A stretch of 64,000 bases of DNA from the NCBI RefSeq assembly GCF_003206045.1, contig NZ_PZJM01000003.1, positions 580,037-644,036 on the forward strand. The letters run 5' to 3'. The notes beneath the pieces were generated by a model. It was given only the letters and a program-made list of their open reading frames with translations. It was not told the DNA's origin and made no database searches. This document shows, one piece after another, positions 18,801-26,992 of this stretch (within the stretch, counting starts at the first letter, position 1; each line of letters starts with the position of its first letter). Source of the DNA: Salinicola lusitanus (GTDB lineage Bacteria > Pseudomonadota > Gammaproteobacteria > Pseudomonadales > Halomonadaceae). The position numbers and the translations under genes are program-made.

Positions 18801-18963
18801 ACCGACCCCTCCTGCCGATGGCCAGCTGCCAGCCTGTGCGCTGACTGGAAAGTCGACGCGCCAGGTGTGTAGGAAAAATCGGCGAGCAACGGCCAGTTTG
18901 GCATCCAGACTACGCCCTCGCGGCTGGCTGACGCCCTCGTCCGTTGGTCGCAGCGGCGCCTGC

Positions 18964-19004
18964 GGCGTGACAGCTGTCACGCCTGGGTTAACAGCTGTCA
19001 CGCC
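18964..19004. promoter_or_regulatory. Tandem enhancer sites for the sigma-54 activator
   Basis: GGCGTGACAGCTGTCACGCC at 18964-18983 is a perfect 20-base palindrome. Its right half ACAGCTGTCACGCC recurs exactly at 18991-19004, 21 bases (two turns) downstream. The sites lie 118-158 bases upstream of the -24/-12 promoter at 19122, the expected place for an enhancer. Confidence 0.85.
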
Positions 19005-19121
19005 TAGCCGTTACACCCATGTCGCCAGCGTGCCCCACCCGCCTGCCCCCGTCGGCCCCTGATGCACAAAATCCAGACTCATCAACACCTTGGCATCTAA
19101 GACCAAAGCGCTAGTACGGCC

Positions 19122-19137
19122 TGGCACGCTTGCTGCA
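19122..19137 (+). promoter_or_regulatory. Sigma-54 (-24/-12) promoter
   Basis: TGGCACGCTTGCTGCA. The GG (19123-19124) and GC (19135-19136) are separated by exactly 10 bases, and TGGCACG is a perfect -24 element. It drives the monooxygenase gene starting at 19308 and leaves a leader of about 160 bases. Confidence 0.85.
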
Positions 19138-19185
19138 CCGCTTGATCGACACACCCGATCCGGGTCCGCACGCCCATCACCGGCG

Positions 19186-19291
19186 TCATCGATGGCAGCC
19201 ATCGATAGCAGCCACTCAGGGCCACCATCGATAGCACCCATCGATGACAACGACTCAGAACCACCATCGATAGCAACAACCATCAATAGCA
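19186..19291. repeat. CCATCGATAGCA repeats in the monooxygenase leader
   Basis: The transcribed leader holds several copies of CCATCGATAGCA: exact at 19199-19210, 19225-19236 and 19264-19275, variants at 19238-19248 (CCATCGATGACA type) and 19280-19291 (CCATCAATAGCA), and a partial copy near 19186. A larger unit, (C/G)ACTCAG(G/A)(G/A)CCAC plus the core, recurs with a 39-base period (19213-19236 and 19252-19275). The function is unknown; they lie between the sigma-54 promoter and the ribosome site AGGAG (19297). Confidence 0.8.
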
Positions 19292-19307
19292 ACAACAGGA
19301 GCAGCCC

Positions 19308-21104
19308 ATGCCAGCATCCACGCCCACCCAGCAGGCCGAACAGTGGCTGGCGGATTTCGACGCCGCCCTGCGTGCCGGCGACATTCCGCGCGCCACCGCG
19401 CTGTTTCGCGACGACGGCTACTGGCGCGATCTGGTCGCCTTTACCTGGAACCTGAAGACCCTGGAGGGCCACGCCGAGATCGCCGCGATGCTCGAGGCCA
19501 CCCTGGCACGTACCGCCCCCGGCCAGTGGCAGCTAGACGGCGAAGCCAGCGAGAGCGACGGTGTGATCGAAGCCTGGTTCACCTTCGCCACCGGGGTCGC
19601 CACCGGCAAGGGGCTGCTGCGCCTGAAGGCGGGTAAGTGCTGGACCCTGCTGACCACGATGCAGGCGCTCGAGGCCTACCCAGAGCCGCGCGGTCACAAT
19701 CGCCCCAAGGGCGCCGAGCACGGTGCCAACAAGGCGCGCGAGACCTGGCGTGAGGCGCGCGAGCGCGAGGCCGCCGAGCTGGGTATCACTAGCCAGCCCT
19801 ACTGTCTGATCATCGGTGGCGGCCAGGGCGGCATCGGCCTCGCCGCCCGTCTGCGCCAGATGAACGTGCCGACCCTGGTGATCGACAAGCACGACCGCCC
19901 CGGCGATGCCTGGCGCAAGCGCTACAAGTCGCTGTGTCTGCACGACCCGGTCTGGTACGACCACCTGCCCTACCTGCCCTTCCCCGACAACTGGCCGGTA
20001 TTCGCGCCCAAGGACAAGATCGGCGACTGGCTGGAGATGTACACCCGGGTAATGGAGCTCAACTACTGGAGCAATACCGAGTGCGAGAGCGCCAGCTTCG
20101 ACGAGGCCAGCGGCGAATGGACGGTGAAGGTGATGCGCGACGGTGAGCCGTTGACGCTCAAGCCCAAGCAGTTGGTGCTCGCCACCGGCATGTCCGGCGT
20201 GCCCAACGTGCCGCACTTCCCCGGCGCCGAGGAGTTCGCCGGCGAGCAGCATCACTCCAGCCGCCACCCCGGCCCCGACGCCTACCGCGGCAAGCAGGTG
20301 GTGGTGATCGGCGCCAACAACTCGGCCCACGACATCTGCGCCGCGCTGTGGGAGAACGACGCCGACGTCACCATGGTGCAGCGCTCCTCGACCCATATCG
20401 TCAAGTCCGACTCGCTGATGCAGCACGCCCTCGGCCCGCTCTACTCCGAGGAGGCGCTGGCCAACGGCATCACCACCGACAAGGCGGACCTGATCTTCGC
20501 CTCGATCCCCTACCGGCTGCTGCCCGACTTCCAGCGCCCCGCCTTCGACGCCATCCGCGAGCAGGATGCCGACTTCTACCGGCGTCTCGAACGCGCGGGC
20601 TTCCTGCTCGACTTCGGCGCCGACGACTCGGGCCTGTTTCTCAAGTACCTGCGCCGCGGCTCCGGCTACTACATCGACGTCGGCGCCAGCGAGCTGGTCG
20701 CCAGCGGCGAGATCAAGCTGCGCAGCGGGGTCGACGTGGCCTGCATCAACCGCCACTCGGTGAGCTTGAGCGACGGCAGCGAACTGCCCGCCGACCTGAT
20801 CGTCTACGCCACCGGCTACGGCTCGATGAACGGCTGGGCGGCGGAGATCATCTCGCAGGAGGTCGCCGACAAGGTCGGCAAGTGCTGGGGCCTGGGCTCG
20901 GACACGCCCAAGGACCCCGGCCCCTGGGAGGGCGAGCTGCGCAACATGTGGAAGCCGACCCAGCAGCCGGCGCTGTGGTTCCACGGCGGCAACCTGCACC
21001 AGTCACGCCACTACTCCCACTATCTGGCACTGCAGCTCAAGGCGCGTCTCGAAGGCATCGAGACGCCGGTCTATGGGCTGCAGCCGGTCCACCATCTGGC
21101 CTGA
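19308..21104 (+). CDS. Flavin-containing monooxygenase with NTF2-like N-domain
   Basis: 598 residues, probably cytoplasmic. An NTF2/SnoaL-like domain (about 5-130) is fused to a two-dinucleotide-fold flavoprotein. FAD binding is GGGQGGIGLA (about 169-178) and NADPH binding is VIGANNSAHD (about 333-342). The FMO/Baeyer-Villiger-like stretch FAGEQHHSSRH lies between them, and the late ATGYGS motif is present. It probably oxygenates a ketone, amine or related small molecule. It is first in an operon with a butanediol-type dehydrogenase, under a sigma-54 promoter, so a coupled alcohol-to-ketone-to-ester route is a reasonable inference. Start ATG 19308, SD AGGAG. Confidence 0.88.
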   Translation: MPASTPTQQAEQWLADFDAALRAGDIPRATALFRDDGYWRDLVAFTWNLKTLEGHAEIAAMLEATLARTAPGQWQLDGEASESDGVIEAWFTFATGVATGKGLLRLKAGKCWTLLTTMQALEAYPEPRGHNRPKGAEHGANKARETWREAREREAAELGITSQPYCLIIGGGQGGIGLAARLRQMNVPTLVIDKHDRPGDAWRKRYKSLCLHDPVWYDHLPYLPFPDNWPVFAPKDKIGDWLEMYTRVMELNYWSNTECESASFDEASGEWTVKVMRDGEPLTLKPKQLVLATGMSGVPNVPHFPGAEEFAGEQHHSSRHPGPDAYRGKQVVVIGANNSAHDICAALWENDADVTMVQRSSTHIVKSDSLMQHALGPLYSEEALANGITTDKADLIFASIPYRLLPDFQRPAFDAIREQDADFYRRLERAGFLLDFGADDSGLFLKYLRRGSGYYIDVGASELVASGEIKLRSGVDVACINRHSVSLSDGSELPADLIVYATGYGSMNGWAAEIISQEVADKVGKCWGLGSDTPKDPGPWEGELRNMWKPTQQPALWFHGGNLHQSRHYSHYLALQLKARLEGIETPVYGLQPVHHLA

Positions 21105-21135
21105 ACGCCGCGCGACAGCGGCAGGAGACGATGAC

Positions 21136-22206
21136 ATGAGTGAACAGCACATGAAAGCGGCACGCTGGTACCGGGCGCGCGATATCCGCGTCGAACAGAT
21201 CGAGGTGCCGACCCTGGGCGACCCGCACCAGGTCAAGGTGAAGGTCGCCGCCTGTGGCATCTGCGGCAGCGATCTGCACGAGTACGCCGCCGGGCCGATC
21301 TTCATCCCAGTAGACTCGCCACACCCGTTGAGCCACGACCAGGCGCCCATTGTCATGGGCCACGAATTCGCCGGCGAAGTGGTCGAGGTGGGCAGTGCGG
21401 TGACCCGGGTGGCAGTCGGCGACCGGGTGGCGATCGAACCGATTCTCTCGCCCCACCGCGACGGCGCCTATCTGATGGAGCGCTACAACCTGAGCCCGCA
21501 GCTCGGCTTCCACGGGCTCTCCGGCGGTGGCGGCGGCTTCGCCGAGTACACCGTGGTCGGCGAGCACATGGTGCATCGGCTGCCCGATACGCTCTCCTAT
21601 GAGCAGGGCGCGCTGGTCGAGCCCGCCGCGGTCGGCCTGCATGCGGTGCGTCAGAGCTCGCTCAAGGCGGGCGACAGCGCGGTGGTGTTCGGCGCCGGGC
21701 CGATCGGGCTGATGGTGATCGAGTCGCTCAAGGCCGCCGGCGCGGCGTCGATCCACGCGGTCGAAGTCTCCGCCGCACGCAAGCAGCGCGCCAGTGAACT
21801 GGGGGCGATCGTGCACGACCCCACCGAGGGCGATATCGTCGAGCGGCTCATGGCGGCCAGCGGCGGCGGCTTCGATGTCGCCTTCGAGGTCACCGGTCTG
21901 CCCGCGGTGCTCAACCAGTCGATCGCCAGCACCCACCCCGGCGGCGAGACGGTGATCGTCAGCATCTGGGAGTCGGAAGCGGCTATCCACCCCAACCAGC
22001 TGGTGATCCAGGAGCGTACGCTCAAGGGCATCATCGCCTATCGCCATATCTACCCCGCGGTGATCGCGCTGATGCAGCAGGGCTACTACCGTGCCGAGGA
22101 TCTGGTGACCGCGCGCATCGCCCTGGACGACGTGGTCAGCCAGGGATTCGAGGCGCTGCTCGCCGACAAGGCGCAGGTGAAGATCCTGGTCGACCCCGGC
22201 GCCTGA
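21136..22206 (+). CDS. Zinc-type alcohol dehydrogenase, 2,3-butanediol dehydrogenase-like
   Basis: 356-residue MDR-family dehydrogenase from ATG 21136 (SD GGAG). Catalytic zinc ligands are Cys in ACGICGSDLHEY and His-Glu in MGHEFAGE. NAD binding is FGAGPIGLM (about 180). The N-terminal SDLHEY ... GPIFIP ... HPLS stretch matches (R,R)-butanediol dehydrogenases. The four-cysteine structural zinc lobe is absent: the segment after VAIEPIL reads SPHRDGAYLMERYNLS, without Cys. It is the second gene of the sigma-54 operon and likely supplies or removes the monooxygenase substrate. Confidence 0.88.
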   Translation: MSEQHMKAARWYRARDIRVEQIEVPTLGDPHQVKVKVAACGICGSDLHEYAAGPIFIPVDSPHPLSHDQAPIVMGHEFAGEVVEVGSAVTRVAVGDRVAIEPILSPHRDGAYLMERYNLSPQLGFHGLSGGGGGFAEYTVVGEHMVHRLPDTLSYEQGALVEPAAVGLHAVRQSSLKAGDSAVVFGAGPIGLMVIESLKAAGAASIHAVEVSAARKQRASELGAIVHDPTEGDIVERLMAASGGGFDVAFEVTGLPAVLNQSIASTHPGGETVIVSIWESEAAIHPNQLVIQERTLKGIIAYRHIYPAVIALMQQGYYRAEDLVTARIALDDVVSQGFEALLADKAQVKILVDPGA

Positions 22207-22276
22207 GCGGCGATCGCGACACCCCGAGCGCGGCGGCAGCTCAGCCGACCCGACACCCTGAAGAGAAGTCTGCCCT

Positions 22277-22299
22277 GGCGGCCGGTAGTCCCGGCCGCC
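22277..22299 (+). terminator. Hairpin downstream of the monooxygenase operon
   Basis: GGCGGCCGG, loop TAGTC, CCGGCCGCC: nine perfect G/C pairs 70 bases after the dehydrogenase stop. It is followed by C residues rather than a T run, so it is only a probable terminator. Confidence 0.5.
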
Positions 22300-22488
22300 C
22301 CCCGGACATAGCGACCTGCCCAGGCTCGCGAACGCCGGATCGTGAACGAGGCAAAAGAGTTGAGCCCCCACGCTGCCCGAGTCAGGCATTGACCCACGCA
22401 AAGCGTGGGCTGTTCTCCGTGAGCGGCGCTATCGCAGCGGCTTCATAGACGGTGAATGTGCACAGGTGCCGATCATCGCCCCCCTTTC

Positions 22489-23274
22489 TCAGATTCCCGC
22501 CCACCAGTCGTATCCCCTGTCTTCCCAGTAGCCGCCCTTGCCGCCATGAAGGTGCTTGAAGCTGTCGACGAGCTCCACCCGCATGACGTACTTGGCCTGC
22601 TTGTAGCCCAGCTGGCGCTCGGCTCGCAGACGCAGCGGCGCGCCATTGGCTACCGGCAGCGCGGCATCGTTCAAGCCGTAGGCGAGTATCGTCTGCGGAT
22701 GGTAGGCCTCGACCATGTCGAGACTCTCGTAGTAGAGATCGCTGCCGCCGTAGGTGTGATCGGCACAGTGAAAGACCACGAATCTGGCCTGATCCCGTGG
22801 TCGCACGCGATCGAGCAGGTCCGCCAGCGGCACGCCGGTCCATTGGCCGATGCAGCTCCAGCCCTCGACGCAGTCGTGCCGGGTAATCTGCGTCCGCGAC
22901 GGCATCTCGCCCAGCTCGGCCAGCGACAACGTCGTGGGCTGCTCGACCAGGCCGTCGATCGTCAATCGCCAGTCGGCGAAATCGTTCTCCATCCAGGCGC
23001 GATAATAATCTTCCTGGGGATTGGTGGTGCCGTTGGGACGAAAGATCGGTGCTATCTGACTCTTGTCGAACTCCTGCGCCAGCGCCTGCCGCGAGGCGAT
23101 CAGCCGCTGCGCCTTGTAGGTCAGCTGCTCGACGCTGCCCAGGGCGCGCTTCACCGACGCGTTGTCGGTGATCCGGTCGCAACCCGCCAGCAGGCTTCCC
23201 GCCCCCAGCGCCGCCATGCCGGAAAGAAGCCGGCGCCGACTCCGATCCGGCCCGGACGATCGTGGCTTACTCAT
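22489..23274 (-). CDS. Periplasmic molybdopterin-dependent oxidoreductase (sulfite oxidase-like)
   Basis: 261 residues. A twin-arginine type N-terminus (RSRRRLLSGM) ends in a lipobox LLAGC (Cys32), so it should be a Tat-exported, lipid-anchored periplasmic enzyme. The sulfite-oxidase/MsrP fold is indicated by HDCVEGWSCIGQWTGVPL, where the first or second Cys would ligate molybdenum, and by the later HCADHTYGGSDLYYESL and NGAPLRLRAERQLGYKQAKYV regions. Its start overlaps the end of the cytochrome b gene by 8 bases, so the two are coupled. The substrate is unknown. Confidence 0.85.
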   Translation of the reverse strand: MSKPRSSGPDRSRRRLLSGMAALGAGSLLAGCDRITDNASVKRALGSVEQLTYKAQRLIASRQALAQEFDKSQIAPIFRPNGTTNPQEDYYRAWMENDFADWRLTIDGLVEQPTTLSLAELGEMPSRTQITRHDCVEGWSCIGQWTGVPLADLLDRVRPRDQARFVVFHCADHTYGGSDLYYESLDMVEAYHPQTILAYGLNDAALPVANGAPLRLRAERQLGYKQAKYVMRVELVDSFKHLHGGKGGYWEDRGYDWWAGI

Positions 23275-24172
23275 GCGACTCCTCCCGATTCACCCGCCCG
23301 GCCGGTCTGGCGGTGATGCGATAGCGCCCTGTCACCATCGAGCGCAGGTTGTTGAAGACCCCCGAGACCAGCACCAGGGCAATATGCACGAAGAAAAAAC
23401 CCACCAGCGAAAACGCGCAGATGAAATGCAGGGTCCTGGCGCTCTGACGGCCGCCGAACAGCTCCGTCAGCAGCGGCCAGGCCGCATTGATCGTGGGAGA
23501 CATCGTCAACCCGGTGAGGATCATCAGCGGCAGCAGCACGAACAGCACCAGGACATAGGTGAGCTTCTGGATGCCGTTGTACTCGGCCTCGTGATGGAAG
23601 CGGAACCGGGCATGATCGACGATCGTCCTGGGGATGGCGCTCAGCTGGCTGCGCGTCGGAAAGATCGCGCCGCGTCGATGGCGGCTGATCACGGTGTAAA
23701 GCAGGTAGGCCAGCACCGAAGGGGCAAAGATCCAGCCCGCGAGAAAATGCCAGTTTCTTCCCATCGTCAGCCACTTGTCCCCCGGCAGTGTCGCCCAACG
23801 GGGAAAGGCACGTTGACGTAGCTGGCCATTGTCATCGGAGAGCCCCAGCACGCCCGTGGTATCGATCGTGTGGCCGGCGACTCGCACCACGCCCCGCTGT
23901 TCACCGTCGTTGCCGGTTTGGGCATGAATCGCGATGAACGGATCGGAGAAACGGGATTGCTCGCCCCAGTACAGCGCAGGGTGGGCGTTGAATATCTGCA
24001 GGCCGCTCATCAGCAGCACGATGAGACAGAGGAAATTGATCCAGTGCCACAGCCGAGTGCCCAGGCTGTGGCGCTTGATCAATCGGGACGACGCCAATGC
24101 TCCCGGTTCTGAGGCCGGCCTGGCACGGGAATCGGGCTGGGGATTGGCAACGGGACCGATACCGGATGGCAT
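23267..24172 (-). CDS. Membrane cytochrome b (b561/b6-type)
   Basis: 301 residues with four or more membrane segments and heme-ligand candidates RLWHWINF (about 42), [12 protein letters not shown] (about 138), [19 protein letters not shown] (about 245-260). A large loop between the first two helices (about 65-130) is probably periplasmic. It most likely passes electrons between the quinone pool and the periplasmic molybdoenzyme encoded next to it, with which it overlaps by 8 bases. It is not MsrQ-sized; the closest general type is the thiosulfate-reductase/formate-dehydrogenase cytochrome b family. Confidence 0.85.
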   Translation of the reverse strand: MPSGIGPVANPQPDSRARPASEPGALASSRLIKRHSLGTRLWHWINFLCLIVLLMSGLQIFNAHPALYWGEQSRFSDPFIAIHAQTGNDGEQRGVVRVAGHTIDTTGVLGLSDDNGQLRQRAFPRWATLPGDKWLTMGRNWHFLAGWIFAPSVLAYLLYTVISRHRRGAIFPTRSQLSAIPRTIVDHARFRFHHEAEYNGIQKLTYVLVLFVLLPLMILTGLTMSPTINAAWPLLTELFGGRQSARTLHFICAFSLVGFFFVHIALVLVSGVFNNLRSMVTGRYRITARPAGRVNREESHE

Positions 24173-24201
24173 GATTCACCTCGCTTTCGCGCAGATGGCA
24201 T

Positions 24202-24221
24202 CCGGCGGCCGTGGCCGCCGG
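24202..24221 (-). terminator. GC hairpin after the Met/His/Asp repeat gene
   Basis: CCGGCGGCC and GGCCGCCGG form a perfect inverted repeat with only GT between (so at most 8 pairs with a 4-base loop). It sits between the repeat-protein stop and the cytochrome b start. With no T run it may attenuate rather than end transcription, letting the downstream redox genes be read at a lower level. Confidence 0.45.
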
Positions 24222-24232
24222 GAGGCCATGGC

Positions 24233-24568
24233 TCAATTATCGTGGCCCATGCCGTCCTGGCCCATGGCGTCGTCGTGGCCCATGCCATCCTGGTCCATGG
24301 CGTCGTCGTGGCCCATGCCATCCTGGCCCATGGCGTCATCGTGGCCCATGCCGTCCTGGCCCATGGCGTCGTCGTGGCCCATGCCATCCTGACCCATGGC
24401 GTCGTCGTGGCCCATGCCGTCCTGGCTCATGCTGTCTTGACCCATGGCGCCTTGGGACATGCTATCGGTCTGCGTTTCCTGGGCACTGGCCAGGGTCGTG
24501 AAGAACACGCCACCGCTCAACAACGTGGCACTCAATGCCAGCAGGAACTTCGATTTATTCGCGATCAT
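24233..24568 (-). CDS. Secreted Met/His/Asp-rich repeat protein
   Basis: 111 residues from ATG 24568 (SD GGAG 7 bases upstream; a second ATG at 24580 is possible). A Sec signal peptide (about 1-29, ending ASA) precedes a mature protein made almost only of an 11-residue repeat [11 protein letters not shown] (about six copies, preceded by degenerate MSQ-type units). It resembles the small pentapeptide MXKDX repeat proteins, with Gly/Gln in place of Lys. Met, His and Asp at fixed spacing suggest metal (copper or similar) binding, but that is inference. The neighbours are the molybdoenzyme/cytochrome b pair on the same strand and a divergent two-component system. Confidence 0.8.
   Translation of the reverse strand: MIANKSKFLLALSATLLSGGVFFTTLASAQETQTDSMSQGAMGQDSMSQDGMGHDDAMGQDGMGHDDAMGQDGMGHDDAMGQDGMGHDDAMDQDGMGHDDAMGQDGMGHDN
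24237..24425. repeat. 33-base tandem repeat inside the repeat-protein gene
   Basis: About six near-identical 33-base units, each encoding 11 residues, differing by a few substitutions such as GAC/CAG giving one AMDQ among AMGQ units. The length is in multiples of codons, so copy number can change without frameshift. Confidence 0.85.
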
Positions 24569-24757
24569 GACCTTCTCCATATTCCTTGTCGGTAGCCACC
24601 TCCGTAGCGAGGCGGTGATAGCAAGGTAATCGGGGATTTCAGGCCAATCATCACGAAACCATAACGTCCGATCCCCCCGTTCCAGGCGTGACATTCGCGT
24701 GATGACTCGGTCGGGCATCTCGGCTATGTTCGGTCCTTTGATCCTCCGGAGTCCGAT

Positions 24758-25468
24758 ATGCCACGTCCGATACTCTGCGTGGAGGACGATCCCGATATCG
24801 GGCGTCTTCTGGAGACCATACTGGCCGAGGCGGGCTACGCGGCCGAATGGGTCACTAGCGGGGAAGTGGCGCTACAGCGGTGGCAGGCGTCGTCGATGAT
24901 CATCCTGGATCTGATGCTGCCGGGCATCGACGGCCTTCAGGTCTGCCGGGAGATTCGTGAGCAGGATGCCGCCATCCCGTTGATCATGCTGACGGCGCTC
25001 GCCGGTACCCGAGAGGTGGTCGAAGGCCTGGAGATCGGCGCCGACGACTACATCACCAAACCCTTCGATACCGACATTCTGGTGGCCAGGATCCACGCGC
25101 TGATGCGGCGCCGGGAAGCGGTCGACACCCACCGGGCGCCGGACGCCCGACCCGTCGTCGTCATGGATCTGGAGATCGATGCCACCCATCACCGCGCGAC
25201 ACTGCACGGGCAACCGCTCTCCCTGACCGCCAGAGAGTTTGCCCTGCTCTCGTTCTTCTCTCGCCACCCCGGTCACGGTTTTTCCCGGAGCGAGCTGCTC
25301 GATGCGGTGTGGGGCGCGGAGTTCGACGGCTACGATCACACCGTCAACACGCATATCAACCGTCTGCGCAACAAGATAGAGGCCGATCCCGCCAACCCGC
25401 GCTATATCCTGACCGTGTGGGGCATCGGCTACCGCTTTACCGACCTTCCGCCAGCGGCGGCCGAGTGA
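24758..25468 (+). CDS. OmpR/PhoB-family response regulator
   Basis: 236 residues. Receiver domain (1-115) with acidic pocket VEDD (8-11), phospho-acceptor Asp51 (IILDLMLPG), Thr in MLTAL and Lys in ITKPFD. C-terminal winged helix (about 130-230) with SLTAREFALL and YDHTVNTHINRLRNKIE. It is followed at once by its histidine kinase and is divergent from the Met/His/Asp repeat gene, which it likely controls together with the cytochrome b/molybdoenzyme genes. Confidence 0.93.
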   Translation: MPRPILCVEDDPDIGRLLETILAEAGYAAEWVTSGEVALQRWQASSMIILDLMLPGIDGLQVCREIREQDAAIPLIMLTALAGTREVVEGLEIGADDYITKPFDTDILVARIHALMRRREAVDTHRAPDARPVVVMDLEIDATHHRATLHGQPLSLTAREFALLSFFSRHPGHGFSRSELLDAVWGAEFDGYDHTVNTHINRLRNKIEADPANPRYILTVWGIGYRFTDLPPAAAE

Positions 25469-25470
25469 TC

Positions 25471-26943
25471 ATGTGGCCACTGCTCAGAAGCGCCTATCGT
25501 AGTCTCTACGCCCGCATCGTCTTCATCTACCTGGCCAGCCTGCTCGCGCTGTCCGCGGCGACGGCGCTGATCGCGGTCGATCAGTTCGACCAGCTGGGCC
25601 GTGAGTGGCTGCAACGCTCCCAGATCCACATGGCGCAACAACTGGCCCAGACGCTCCGAGAGCCGCTCGGCCAGGGGCTCGACAACGACCGGGTGCGCAC
25701 CGCCGTTCACCAGATCATGACCATCAATCCATCGCTATCGCTCTATATGCTCGATGACGACGGCCGGGTGGTCGCTGCCTACAGCGAGGGGGCGTGCGGT
25801 CTGGGCAAGCAGATCGACCGGGGCGCCATCGCCGAGCTGCTCTCGGAGATGCCGATGCTGCCGGTCTATGCGGATATGCCCTGCCAGGATGGCGAAGGGG
25901 TCTTCTCGGTGGCGCCGGTGACCTTCGGCCCCGCAGCCACACCGGGCTACCTGTTCGTGCGGCTGGAGGCCAACACCCAGGTCTCGATGGCCCACATCTG
26001 GCAGACCAGCGGCATCACCCGGACCCTGCTCATTGCCACTGGCGTTGCCCTGCTGCTGACGCTGGTCGTGGGGCTGGCACTGTTCGCCTTGCTGACCCGC
26101 CGGTTCACCCGGATGACACGCGCCGTGCGCCACTTCGCCCGCGGCGATTACCGACAGCGCGTGCCCGACCGGATCGACGACGAGATCGGTCGCGTGGGCC
26201 GGGCCTTCAACGAGATGGCAGCCACCATCGAGGCGCAGATGGAGGCCCTGCGCGACAACGACCGACAGCGCCGGGAGCTGGTCGCCAACCTGTCCCATGA
26301 GTTTCGCACCCCGCTGACGTCGCTGTCCGGCTACACCCGGCAACTGCTGCGCACCGCCAGCACCGACGACCGCCGCGAGGACCTCGAGGCCATACGCCTG
26401 AACGTCGATCGACTGACCCGGCTGGCCGCGCAGCTCTCGCAGATGTCGCACGCCAATATCGCCGACCGGCCCCTGGCTCTCGAATCGTTCTCCTTTGCCG
26501 AACTGGCCAACGACATCGTCACCAAGTTCCGCCCCAGGGCCGAGGAGACTGGCATCACGTTCAGCGTGGAAAACGAGGCGGACATGGCCCAGGTGGCAGC
26601 GGACGTGGAGCTGATCGATCACGCCCTGACCAATCTGGTCGACAACGCCCTGTTCGCCACCAACGCCGGGGGCCAGGTCACGATCCGTATCCTCTACCTG
26701 GATGCCGACACCCTCAAGATCGGCGTTCGCGACACCGGCATCGGCATGAAGCCCGAGGAGCTATCCCTCGTGTGTCAGCGCTTCTATCGTACCGCCCATA
26801 GCCGCGAGCGCGGCGACGGGACAGGCCTCGGTCTGGCGATCGTCTCCGATGTGTTGAAACGGCACGACTCGAAGCTGACCCTCGAGAGCAAGCCCGGCCG
26901 CGGCTCCTGCATCTGGTTCACGCTGCCGCTGGCGAAGCCGTGA
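25471..26943 (+). CDS. Sensor histidine kinase
   Basis: 490 residues, inner membrane. TM1 (about 14-35) and TM2 (about 180-205) bracket a periplasmic sensor of about 145 residues that contains Cys pairs (GACGLGKQ and DMPCQDG). HAMP (about 205-260), HisKA with LSHEFRTPL (His276), and HATPase with NALFATNAGG, DTGIGM and GTGLGLAIV follow. The start ATG 25471 is 3 bases after the regulator stop; an in-frame GTG at 25465 overlaps it. It partners the upstream response regulator. Two periplasmic Cys residues and the adjacent redox genes suggest an envelope redox or metal signal, as inference. Confidence 0.92.
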   Translation: MWPLLRSAYRSLYARIVFIYLASLLALSAATALIAVDQFDQLGREWLQRSQIHMAQQLAQTLREPLGQGLDNDRVRTAVHQIMTINPSLSLYMLDDDGRVVAAYSEGACGLGKQIDRGAIAELLSEMPMLPVYADMPCQDGEGVFSVAPVTFGPAATPGYLFVRLEANTQVSMAHIWQTSGITRTLLIATGVALLLTLVVGLALFALLTRRFTRMTRAVRHFARGDYRQRVPDRIDDEIGRVGRAFNEMAATIEAQMEALRDNDRQRRELVANLSHEFRTPLTSLSGYTRQLLRTASTDDRREDLEAIRLNVDRLTRLAAQLSQMSHANIADRPLALESFSFAELANDIVTKFRPRAEETGITFSVENEADMAQVAADVELIDHALTNLVDNALFATNAGGQVTIRILYLDADTLKIGVRDTGIGMKPEELSLVCQRFYRTAHSRERGDGTGLGLAIVSDVLKRHDSKLTLESKPGRGSCIWFTLPLAKP

Positions 26944-26992
26944 TAACCTGAGCGGGAGACACTCCCGGCTCGCCGCCTTCACGGAGCTTCCC

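Noticed and set aside
19533-20999. 488-codon minus-strand frame opposite the monooxygenase
   Set aside because: Shadow of a gene with clear FAD/NADPH motifs.
24237-24425. CRISPR-like array
   Set aside because: The 33-base units are contiguous with no spacers and encode a clean 11-residue protein repeat.
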